The notes below the pieces were generated by a model. It was given only the letters and a program-made list of their open reading frames with translations. It searched no databases and was not told where the DNA came from. Source: Phycisphaerae bacterium (GTDB taxonomy: Bacteria > Planctomycetota > Phycisphaerae > Phycisphaerales > SM1A02). From it: DNA of 5,977 nucleotides. This document shows, piece by piece, positions 1 through 5,977 of this stretch. Where the stretch lies: NCBI GenBank assembly GCA_018663565.1, contig JABJQE010000085.1:1-5977 (forward strand), in the 5' to 3' direction. The translations under genes and the position numbers were made by a program. Positions within the stretch are counted from its first letter, which is position 1; every line of letters begins with the position of its first letter.

Positions 1-985
1 CGGCCTCAACACTCATGCCACGGCGACGAAGCAGTGCGGCAAGTCGCTCCAGCCCAAGACCATCATCAGACACCAGTAAGACGAGTCCCTGCCCAGCATT
101 GAGCGAAACAGCCGATGCTGAATTATTGGTCGCGCGCGCATCTTTCGTCGATACATCGGGCTCAAAAGTAACTTCATATCGCTCCATTGCGCCACCGCTC
201 GCAGGGGCACGGAGAGGCACTACGGTCAAACCGGGCTCAAGCCTCACATCAAGTGTGTTGCCCTGGCCCATTGGAACTCGCACGCCATTGCGAAAGAGCG
301 TCAGTTGACCGCGTGCGGCATCTTGACTTCGAAGCACAACCCGCAGGTCGACGGCATCGCCCGGCCGAATATCTGAAGGTGCAATCAGCCGCTCGAGCAT
401 GACTTCGCCATCGCGTTCATACCGAATTGGCAACACATCAATGGGGATCCCTGCATCTGCTGCGCGGCTCGCCGCTTCGAGAAGCGAGCCCGCCGTTTGA
501 TTGCCGTCGCTCACAAGCAATATGCGGTGGGCACCGGCATCTGGAAGAAGCCCCTTGGCATACTCAACACCCCCGGCGAGATCACTTGCATCAGTTCGGC
601 CTTGGACAACCTCGATGCCAATTTGGCCATTGGCATCGGGCATCATCACGACCGAAGCATCTCGCGCAGCATGTACAACAGCCAATCGATCAGATTCGCC
701 ACGGCCAACCGTGGCTTGCTGTACCCAGTCCACGGCCGCATCAAGTTCGGTGGGCATGATCGATCGGCTGCGATCGAGCACAACTGCCACGGTCAGATCG
801 TCATTGGATCGGAGAATGACAGGTTCAGCGAGCGCCAGCACCAACGCAATAATCAAGACGCATCGCAGCACCGGCACGACAACTCCTCGGACCGGCCCAA
901 GCGACACCCGCGCCCCACGCGACCACCACACAGCCGGCGCAAGAAGCACCAAGACCATCAGCCATCCCGGGTGTTCAAACAGCAT
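1..985 (-). CDS. vWA-domain membrane protein, start of a GATase-like domain (3' end outside window)
   Basis: The reading frame is open from ATG at 985 to the left edge (328 codons), so the protein is C-terminally truncated. Residues 8-22 and 37-53 form two hydrophobic membrane segments, as in BatA/BatB-type proteins. A von Willebrand A fold follows. It has an intact MIDAS: D71-x-S73-x-S75 (DRSRS), a threonine at about 131 (GRTDAS) and D160 in the strand ILLVSDG. Residues 195-290 look like a beta-sandwich. From about 299 the segment GQGLVLLVSDDG resembles the start of the glutamine-amidotransferase-like domain that follows vWA in many planctomycete proteins of 700-900 residues. The role is unknown; metal-dependent protein binding in the periplasm or at the membrane is inferred from the family. 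The start lies 28 bases after the previous stop. No clear Shine-Dalgarno is seen, and an in-frame TTG at 994 is an alternative start; a TGA at 1006-1004 bounds the frame. Confidence 0.88.
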   Translation of the reverse strand, partial: MLFEHPGWLMVLVLLAPAVWWSRGARVSLGPVRGVVVPVLRCVLIIALVLALAEPVILRSNDDLTVAVVLDRSRSIMPTELDAAVDWVQQATVGRGESDRLAVVHAARDASVVMMPDANGQIGIEVVQGRTDASDLAGGVEYAKGLLPDAGAHRILLVSDGNQTAGSLLEAASRAADAGIPIDVLPIRYERDGEVMLERLIAPSDIRPGDAVDLRVVLRSQDAARGQLTLFRNGVRVPMGQGNTLDVRLEPGLTVVPLRAPASGGAMERYEVTFEPDVSTKDARATNNSASAVSLNAGQGLVLLVSDDGLGLERLAALLRRRGMSVEA

Positions 986-1013
986 TGAGGGCAATGCTAC
1001 CGCTCAACGTTGC

Positions 1014-1976
1014 TTAGTGGCGTATTGATGGGCCGAGGGCGTTGCGGGGAATCCGGAGTATTCGAGCATTCCCAGTATCAAGCAGGTGTATCTCATCAGT
1101 ACTTGGGTCATAGGTGATACCCCACGGCATTCTCAACCGACCAGGACCACGGCCCCAGCCCCCCCACGCGCCAAGACGGTCGCCGGCGGGCGACCAACGA
1201 CTCAGTCGGTGACCGCCAAACTCGCTCACCACGACACTCTCATCAGGCAACGCGGCGACTCCATAGGGATATCGCAGCCATCCCGTGCCGAGTTCGGCCA
1301 CCTGCTCACCTGTATTTGGATCGATGCCCTGCACTCGGTGATTGCACGAGTCCGCTACCCACAACACTTGTCCATCAACCGAGAAGTCCATCGACTGAGG
1401 CCTCCGGAACTCGCCTGGTCCACTGCCCGGGCCACCGAGTACACGCAGCGGTGTCGCGGCGGAATCCAACACTTGAATTCGATCATTACCGCCATACTCA
1501 GATACGTACCACTGCGAGGCTTCATCGACCACGATGTCGGTTGGATAGATGAACTGACCTGGATCGGTACCGTATTCACCAAAGGTCCGCTCAAGCTGAC
1601 CTGACTCATTGAATACCGACACGCGGTACTCGTGGGTATCCGCAACGGCAATACGTCCGCCGGGCACAACGCTTATACCTGTGGGTTTGCCATTGTCATA
1701 GTCAGGCATGATCCACCACAACTCAACGCGGTCGCCCGCATCAACATGTTGCACGCGAGCCGACTTGTCCACAACGTACACGCCGCCATGACCGTCCGAT
1801 GCAATGCCACGCGGCACGTCAAATCGACCGGGTGTGCGACCTGGTAGGCCGGTCTGGCCGACAACTGGTACAGGTGGCAAGATTGCATCCTGTGATTCGT
1901 CCTGGCACGCCATTGGAAGCACGGCCATCGCCAGAAGTAGCGGACCGGCGATGGCCCGCGGGCGAATTCGAATCAC
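1014..1976 (-). other. NHL-repeat lipoprotein segment with possible independent GTG start
   Basis: This is the part of the long frame that would make a stand-alone protein of 320 residues if translation starts at GTG 1976. That product would begin with Ile-Arg-Ile-Arg-Pro-Arg, then a hydrophobic core, then L-P-M-A-C with the cysteine at position 24, which is the length and layout of a bacterial lipoprotein signal peptide. Pro at -3 makes the lipobox imperfect. The residues after Cys (QDESQD) would fit a flexible tether. Six NHL repeats follow, at residues 310-350, 357-392, 400-441, 449-490, 495-531 and 541-571 of the long frame. The GTG overlaps a TGA (GTGA at 1976-1973), the same arrangement as two other gene junctions here. 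However, that TGA is not in the frame of the permease domain just upstream. No strong Shine-Dalgarno is seen. Fusion and separate lipoprotein are both possible. Confidence 0.55.
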
Positions 1977-2759
1977 GCACAACAACACCAGTACGCCAGC
2001 CACAATGACCGGCACTGGCAACAATATCAGCACCCGCACCACTGTTTCTGGACGCTGATAATGCATGGCATTGAGGAGCGTCACAGCAAGTGGCGGCTCA
2101 GCCATGGGTGGAGCGACGCGGGCTGCAATGGCGATGTCCGACACGGACCACGCCACGGCCACCATCGCCGCCGCGAACGCTACGCTTCGCGTAATTGGAT
2201 CAGCGCACCACCACGGCGGCCGGTCAAGCATGCGAAGATCTCGAAGACGATATGGCGTTGACCGCTCAAGCCACAGAGACGCAATGATGCCAACGGCGCC
2301 ACCTCGAACACAGAGTGCCAGTACCCAAGCGGCTCCGCTACTTTGCACAGTTCCGCCCCAAGCATCCGTCACAGCGGCCCCAACCAATGCCGCGGGCAAG
2401 AATGCAGATGCCACCCAAATCACACCGGCGAGCACGCAGATCCGACTATTCCAGCACGAGCGACCGCCAAGCACAATCGCTGCGGCAACACCACCCACAA
2501 TGCCGCTGCGTAACACTGTCCGCGTCACGGGTCCTAGAAGATCGCCGCCCGGATCAGACACAGCATTGATCTGCCACCACAACGCCACCAACAACCCGAA
2601 TGGGGCCGCCACCAACAACCCCGCGACGACAACGCTCTGTACCGACCTACACGATTCGTGCCCACGACGCGATGCCCAGGCGCGAGTACGCCACATCCGC
2701 GGCCAATCCACCACCACAGCATGGCGCCGCCACATAAGGCCGCGAGGCACACTGGCCAC
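1014..2759 (-). CDS. ABC permease second half continuous with NHL-repeat propeller
   Basis: This is one 581-codon frame with two parts. Residues 40-263 contain six hydrophobic segments (about 42-63, 81-99, 107-132, 142-165, 192-215, 239-263). Together with the motif A-V-x-L-L-N-x-M-H-Y near 225-234, they match the second membrane domain of FbpB/ThiP-type iron permeases. The cytoplasmic coupling loop (about 170-190, RDLRMLDRPP) is degenerate: the usual EAA and conserved Gly are not recognisable. Residues 262-285 resemble a lipoprotein signal (basic RIRPR, hydrophobic stretch, LPMAC). Residues 305-571 form about six NHL-type repeats, as in PTDIVVDEASQWYVSE or PWGITYDPS, predicting a six-bladed beta-propeller outside the cytoplasm. 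The GTG at 2759 has no ribosome-binding site, and residues 1-35 look like out-of-frame sequence; ATG at 2735 or 2696 are alternatives. It is probably the continuation of the permease gene at 3448, separated by a frame change. Confidence 0.75.
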   Translation of the reverse strand: MASVPRGLMWRRHAVVVDWPRMWRTRAWASRRGHESCRSVQSVVVAGLLVAAPFGLLVALWWQINAVSDPGGDLLGPVTRTVLRSGIVGGVAAAIVLGGRSCWNSRICVLAGVIWVASAFLPAALVGAAVTDAWGGTVQSSGAAWVLALCVRGGAVGIIASLWLERSTPYRLRDLRMLDRPPWWCADPITRSVAFAAAMVAVAWSVSDIAIAARVAPPMAEPPLAVTLLNAMHYQRPETVVRVLILLPVPVIVAGVLVLLCVIRIRPRAIAGPLLLAMAVLPMACQDESQDAILPPVPVVGQTGLPGRTPGRFDVPRGIASDGHGGVYVVDKSARVQHVDAGDRVELWWIMPDYDNGKPTGISVVPGGRIAVADTHEYRVSVFNESGQLERTFGEYGTDPGQFIYPTDIVVDEASQWYVSEYGGNDRIQVLDSAATPLRVLGGPGSGPGEFRRPQSMDFSVDGQVLWVADSCNHRVQGIDPNTGEQVAELGTGWLRYPYGVAALPDESVVVSEFGGHRLSRWSPAGDRLGAWGGWGRGPGRLRMPWGITYDPSTDEIHLLDTGNARILRIPRNALGPSIRH

Positions 2760-3448
2760 GATGTCCAGATCAGCGACGTCAGCCCCATCCCAAGCGCCGA
2801 CCGAGCCCGCAGTTCATTGGCAATGGTAAACACCCCCGCGAGATCAAACGCGGTCGTCCAGCTTGCAATCAATATGGCCGAGAGGATAAACCCCACCAGC
2901 AAACCAGGACATTCCACACGAATCCGGGCACGCTGCAAGCCCGCGGCAGTAGCGCCATCCATTCGCATTTGTTCTGAGCGTTCCGCGGACCAACGTGCGC
3001 ACGCAGGCATCACGCAACACACAGCGAGCGGCCATGTCCCTGCAACGAGCGCGATTGCCAACATCACATTCCGCACGAGCCCCACGCCGGTCGCCTCAAC
3101 CGACACGTCGTATAGCCACGTTCCAGGCGGCGACGAGGCCCACCACGCGTAATACACCGCCCATGTTGGTAGCAGAAGTCCAAGCATCAGGATCGACACA
3201 CCGACAGAACGCCGAACGCGCGAGAGCGACCCGAGCCATCGCGCAGGAAGGATCGCGAGGCACACCGATAACGCAGCAACGCCAATCGCCCACATCGCTG
3301 TTGTAAGAAATACGTCCGTGCTTGTGTGCAGTGCTTCCCCGCGAACGGCTGGTTCAGTTTCCCATTGTGCCAACAGCCATAGCGTCCGTGACATCGGCCA
3401 TCCAATCACGATCATCCAAAGTGCGATCAACACCGATCGGGCCTTCAC
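2534..3448 (-). CDS. Iron-type ABC transporter permease, first half (frame-split)
   Basis: This encodes 304 residues, of which about 1-250 are convincing. Six hydrophobic segments lie near 6-26, 46-67, 84-103, 125-147, 183-208 and 220-248. The coupling loop at 159-182 (E-Q-M-R-M-D-G-A ... P-G) matches the EAA motif that contacts the ABC ATPase. This is the first membrane domain of an FbpB/ThiP-like permease; family members usually carry two such domains in 500-550 residues. The last 45 or so residues (Arg/Trp/Cys-rich, after about 2700) look out of frame, and the second domain appears in the other frame at 2759-1014. Joining the two halves near 2642-2705 gives about 500 residues of permease, the expected size. 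GTG at 3448 is preferred as the start: it overlaps the upstream TGA as GTGA and has GAGAGGA nine bases before it. TTG at 3469 is a less likely start. The substrate should follow that of the binding protein encoded just upstream. Confidence 0.8.
   Translation of the reverse strand: MKARSVLIALWMIVIGWPMSRTLWLLAQWETEPAVRGEALHTSTDVFLTTAMWAIGVAALSVCLAILPARWLGSLSRVRRSVGVSILMLGLLLPTWAVYYAWWASSPPGTWLYDVSVEATGVGLVRNVMLAIALVAGTWPLAVCCVMPACARWSAERSEQMRMDGATAAGLQRARIRVECPGLLVGFILSAILIASWTTAFDLAGVFTIANELRARSALGMGLTSLIWTSWPVCLAALCGGAMLWWWIGRGCGVLAPGHRVVGTNRVGRYRALSSRGCWWRPHSGCWWRCGGRSMLCLIRAAIF
2583..2621 (-). repeat. Two 15-bp direct repeats, 24 bases apart
   Basis: The plus-strand word CGCCACCAACAACCC occurs at 2583-2597 and again at 2607-2621. 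The offset of 24 bases is a multiple of three, and on the minus strand it encodes Gly-Leu-Leu-Val-Ala twice in the seventh membrane helix of the permease. It probably reflects a local duplication or codon-biased Leu/Val coding. It lies just beside the suspected frame change. Confidence 0.6.
2642..2705 (-). other. Probable frameshift zone within the permease gene
   Basis: The sixth membrane segment of the permease ends near 2704 in the frame starting at 3448. The seventh begins near 2642 in the frame of 2759-1014. Going from the first frame to the second needs a one-base step back, equal to a one-base deletion or a two-base insertion. Both frames are open across this stretch, so the exact site cannot be fixed. 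Short G runs are present (GGG twice here, GGGG at about 2619-2622). I see no classical X-XXY-YYZ slippery heptamer, so programmed -1 frameshifting is not supported. A sequencing or assembly error, a real inactivating mutation, or two overlapping half-permease genes remain possible. Confidence 0.6.
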
Positions 3449-4485
3449 CGCGTCCAATCCTCTCGCCAAGTTTGCACCGCTCCATCAACTGCGGGCATCC
3501 ACTGCATTGATACATCATTGAGATCAATCAGCAGAGGATCATCAATCCGCAAGTGTGGAAACTCCGCGGCCACTTCAGCCGGAAGCGGCACATTGCCCGA
3601 CACCGATGCCGCAAGTTGTCGCGCCACCTCTGGAGAACACAGCCAGTCGGCCAGTAGCGCCGCCGACTTCGGATGGGGAGCCCCTTGAAGAATGGCCACC
3701 GTATTGGGCATCAACATGGCGCCTTCGCCTAGATCGGGTCCATGACGCGGGACAACCATGGCGAGATTCGCGCCGTTGCGATTGGCCGCGTATACGTCAT
3801 CGGCATCGGTCAGCCCGAGTACTCCATCGCCGCGCAGCACACCATCAACAACACCAGCATTCCCGCTGGGCAACACACGAATATGATTCTCCGCCATGGC
3901 CGCGAGCCACGTGTCCCAGGCTCCTGCTTGCTTCGCGTCATACCACGACTTCATTGCTGCAAGATGACCGCCGGTGGTGCCAAATCGCGGGTCAGCAATC
4001 AGTAGATTGCGTTTCCATCGAGGCGATGCAAGATCACTCCAATAGACCGGAACGTCTTCGGCTGCGATCATCTGTGGATCAAAGACGAGCACGCGAGGGC
4101 GCGGCGAGAACGCATGCCACAAGTGCTGGGAATCACGCCACTGCGTAGGCCAAGCTTGAGTTCGCGACGAGATATGAGGCGCGAGTAATCCATCGCGGCC
4201 GAGCGCGACGGTCCCGAGTGCTTCGGATGACCACAGTACATCGGCAATCGGAGCAGATCGTTCAGCTCGAATGCGGGTGAGCAATCCTGTTGTCTTGCTC
4301 GCCTCGGTGTCACCAACCATCAAGACACGCACGCCATGCCTGTCTTCGAATGCCTGCAAGATGGGTCGGGCAATGGCCTCATCGGTCGACACGTACACAA
4401 CAACACTTGGCCCACCACGATCGCATCCTCCCACAAGGGCGACGACGAAACACGCAAGCACTACACGCCCAATGAAACGTCTCAC
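3445..4485 (-). CDS. Lipoprotein solute-binding protein of an iron-type ABC transporter (FbpA/FutA-like)
   Basis: This 346-residue protein has a lipoprotein signal: basic start MRRF, hydrophobic core, and lipobox L17-V-G-G-C21. It should be lipid-anchored outside the cytoplasmic membrane and deliver substrate to the permease encoded next. It follows the COG1840 pattern: first strand VVVYVSTDE (28-36), ADVLWSSEAL (81-90), RFGTTGGH (167-174), GVLGLTDADD (221-230), MLMPNTVAILQGAPHPKSA (257-275), then WLCSPEVARQL. The length is usual for the family. The Tyr-Tyr pair that binds ferric iron in classical FbpA is not evident; the T-D-A-D-D-V-Y segment stands in that region. The substrate is therefore uncertain, with iron or another metal likely by homology. 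GTG 4485 overlaps the stop of the preceding gene (GTGA) and has GGAG five bases upstream. The stop overlaps the permease start in the same way. The gene appears intact. Confidence 0.88.
   Translation of the reverse strand: MRRFIGRVVLACFVVALVGGCDRGGPSVVVYVSTDEAIARPILQAFEDRHGVRVLMVGDTEASKTTGLLTRIRAERSAPIADVLWSSEALGTVALGRDGLLAPHISSRTQAWPTQWRDSQHLWHAFSPRPRVLVFDPQMIAAEDVPVYWSDLASPRWKRNLLIADPRFGTTGGHLAAMKSWYDAKQAGAWDTWLAAMAENHIRVLPSGNAGVVDGVLRGDGVLGLTDADDVYAANRNGANLAMVVPRHGPDLGEGAMLMPNTVAILQGAPHPKSAALLADWLCSPEVARQLAASVSGNVPLPAEVAAEFPHLRIDDPLLIDLNDVSMQWMPAVDGAVQTWREDWTR
3458..3464 (-). promoter_or_regulatory. Ribosome-binding site of the permease gene
   Basis: GAGAGGA on the minus strand lies nine bases before GTG 3448 and inside the 3' end of the binding-protein gene. 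It favours GTG 3448 over the upstream TTG 3469, which would lie just before this site rather than after it. It supports translation coupled to the upstream gene through the GTGA overlap. Confidence 0.6.
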
Positions 4486-5977
4486 GGGGACTCCGGTGCC
4501 TCGTTAGGTGTTGGTTTCTTTTCTGGGCTCGCCGCATCTTGGGCGGCCGCAGCAGCCACTTCACCCGTGGCCGCAAACCACGCCGCGACAGTTTCGCGGT
4601 ATCGACGCGGGATACGCTGCACATCAAGACCGCGTTCAATCCGCCGCCTAGCCGACTGGATTGGCGCGGTGGAAGCCTCGGACACCTGACCGCCCGTCAA
4701 CGGGCCCGATACAGACGATGTGGCTACAACTGGCGTGGTGGCGTCAACTACCGATCTCGAACGTTCCGCTTGCGTCGCCACATCTGGATCGCCTGCAGCA
4801 GAAGAACTTCCACCACCCAATCCCCGCTTCGATGATCCCTTCGCGAGCGCCTTGCCTGCCTTCGAGGCACTTGATTGGCATGCGTTTTTGCACTTGGACG
4901 CCTGCTTCGATGCCCGCTGTGATTTCGCAAGCTTCTTACAGGCCGATTCAGAATCGGAGGGTTCTTCACCCGGGTTCTTACATTGCGAAGCAGCGTCTTC
5001 GCATTCAGAGGCCATGTCCTTGAGCGTCTCGGATGCTGCGATCGCATCCATTACACGCTCGCGAAGTGCCTCACGTTGCGACTCGGTGAGATGCTCAGCG
5101 GCGTCAATCGCCTCCTCGTCAGATACACCCGCGTCTTGCAGTGATTGCTCTAGGGCTTCATCCGAATTGGCCGCCGCTCGCAAGTCTTCGGCAAGCGAGC
5201 TGAGAGCTGCTGCACGGGCATCGGCATCGGTCTGAGCCGTTGTCAATTGCTCCATGGCCGCCGCCATTGCCTCGAGGTCCCCCGCCGACATAGCGCGGCG
5301 GACACGCTGCGTTGCATCGGAAGATGGACTCATCGAGGCGAGACGCTCCTGCACGCGCCGCATTTGCCGCTGCTCATCGCCGTTCTGAAATGCCTCAAGG
5401 CGACGATTTAGTTCAGTCAGGTCTCTCAACGTCTCTTGGCGTAATGCCGTCGGGTCAGCAAGTTCAACATGCTTCGCTAGGTCAAACTGCTCATCCAATG
5501 CCTCTTGAAGATCAGGCGCATCAGCAAAGGCCTGCTGCATGGCTGCGACCGCCTCGTCGGTATCGACCTTTGCATCGAGCATTGCTGACTGATGTACATC
5601 TGGCGGGACATCGGCTGAACTTCTAAGCGGCGGAAGAATCGCCACAACAACTGCTAAGGCCGCAAGAGACACAGGCCACCACCATCGCTCGGGCGGACCG
5701 ATCGGCAGGACGCGAGACACGCCCCGCTGCACATCAGACTTGGCGGCATACGTTGCGGCCACACGATGCGCTTGTTCAATCATGCAATCGTCGGCTCGAT
5801 CGGCGTAGGCAAGCGACGTCGACAATGCTTCGTGCAAATGTAGTTTTTCATCAAGGACGATCGCGGCCCGAATAGAAGAACATCGGCCGATACTCCAGCG
5901 AATGATCGCAGCGGCGAGCACACCCGCGGCGAGTCCAGCCCCAATCCACGACCACGGTACGTCAAGTCCCCCCGAGA
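4482..5977 (-). CDS. Membrane-anchored helix-rich protein (5' end outside window)
   Basis: The frame is open to the right edge, first full codon at 5975, giving 497 visible residues. A GTG at 5921 is unlikely to be the start because the sequence before it (GGLDVPWSWIGAGLAAG) continues the same membrane helix, residues 7-25. A segment AAIVLDEKLHLHEALSTSLA (37-56) resembles the conserved loop of large planctomycete membrane proteins in vWA/MoxR clusters. A second membrane helix spans about 98-116 (WWWPVSLAALAVVVAILPP). Residues 138-320 are Ala/Glu/Gln-rich and predicted helical, probably coiled coil, outside the cytoplasm. Next come a Cys/Lys/Ser-rich stretch (325-385, with five cysteines), a low-complexity linker, the motif RIPRRYRETVAAWF (454-467), and a Pro/Glu tail. 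The P-x-R-Y-R-x-x-V motif recurs at the C-terminus of related proteins. The function is unknown. Its TGA overlaps the GTG of the binding-protein gene. Confidence 0.8.
   Translation of the reverse strand, partial: SGGLDVPWSWIGAGLAAGVLAAAIIRWSIGRCSSIRAAIVLDEKLHLHEALSTSLAYADRADDCMIEQAHRVAATYAAKSDVQRGVSRVLPIGPPERWWWPVSLAALAVVVAILPPLRSSADVPPDVHQSAMLDAKVDTDEAVAAMQQAFADAPDLQEALDEQFDLAKHVELADPTALRQETLRDLTELNRRLEAFQNGDEQRQMRRVQERLASMSPSSDATQRVRRAMSAGDLEAMAAAMEQLTTAQTDADARAAALSSLAEDLRAAANSDEALEQSLQDAGVSDEEAIDAAEHLTESQREALRERVMDAIAASETLKDMASECEDAASQCKNPGEEPSDSESACKKLAKSQRASKQASKCKNACQSSASKAGKALAKGSSKRGLGGGSSSAAGDPDVATQAERSRSVVDATTPVVATSSVSGPLTGGQVSEASTAPIQSARRRIERGLDVQRIPRRYRETVAAWFAATGEVAAAAAQDAASPEKKPTPNEAPESP
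4491..4494 (-). promoter_or_regulatory. Ribosome-binding site of the solute-binding protein gene
   Basis: GGAG on the minus strand lies five bases before GTG 4485, within the last codons of the preceding gene. It supports GTG as the true start, which also places a standard lipoprotein signal at the N-terminus. Confidence 0.6.

Noticed and set aside
13..210. Minus-strand 65-codon frame at the left edge
   Set aside because: It is out of frame inside the vWA gene, which is open through this region to the edge.
986..1013. Possible promoter or terminator between the NHL and vWA genes
   Set aside because: The 28-base gap is too short, and I see no inverted repeat with a T run and no convincing -10/-35 pair.
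501..1028. Plus-strand open frame of 175 codons
   Set aside because: It is antisense to the vWA gene, whose MIDAS motif is unambiguous. The product is Ser/Thr/Arg-rich with no recognisable fold.
2534..2759. Programmed -1 ribosomal frameshift in the permease
   Set aside because: The direction would fit, but no slippery X-XXY-YYZ heptamer in the incoming frame was found in the overlap, so an indel or gene split is more likely.
2065..2829. Plus-strand open frame of 254 codons
   Set aside because: It lies opposite the permease/NHL gene, its product is Thr/Ala/Arg/His-rich low-complexity sequence without a domain, and the minus strand carries clear helices and family motifs.
4720..5235. Plus-strand open frame of 171 codons
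   Set aside because: It is the Ser/Ala-rich antisense of the helical coiled-coil gene, without a ribosome-binding site or motif.
5780..5965. Minus-strand 61-codon frame near the right edge
   Set aside because: It is a different frame within the partial membrane protein, whose own frame gives a proper membrane helix through the same bases.

Overview
All genes in this 6 kb window lie on the minus strand, in one tightly packed run with no gap longer than about 28 bases. GC content looks like roughly 58-60%, and GTG start codons are common. The gene families resemble those of Planctomycetota: a vWA protein leading into a glutamine-amidotransferase-like fold, a large membrane-anchored helical protein ending in a P-x-R-Y-R-x-x-V motif, and an FbpA/FutA-like lipoprotein with a T-D-x-D-D motif. 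The phylum is inferred from family resemblance only, and no rRNA or marker gene is present.

In transcription order (high to low coordinates): (1) 5977-4482 is the 3' part of a membrane-anchored, helix-rich protein whose start lies beyond the right edge. (2) 4485-3445 is a lipoprotein solute-binding protein of an iron-type ABC transporter. (3) 3448-2534 is the first half of the matching two-domain permease. (4) 2759-1014 carries the second half of that permease in another reading frame and continues without a stop into a six-bladed NHL propeller that has its own lipoprotein-like signal. (5) 985-1 is a vWA-domain membrane protein cut by the left edge; its reading frame leaves the window without a stop. 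Genes 1/2 and 2/3 overlap by four bases (GTGA), which points to translational coupling. Genes 4/5 are 28 bases apart. No promoter or terminator is visible inside the run.

The binding protein and permease form an importer without an ATPase in the window. They sit between two membrane genes of a type that often belongs to Bat/MoxR-like vWA clusters. The main puzzles are the permease, which is split by a one-base frame change, and its in-frame continuation into an NHL lipoprotein-like domain. Either this is a genuine sensor/transporter fusion, or the locus has a frameshift plus a lipoprotein gene starting at an internal GTG at 1976. The sequence alone does not decide between these.
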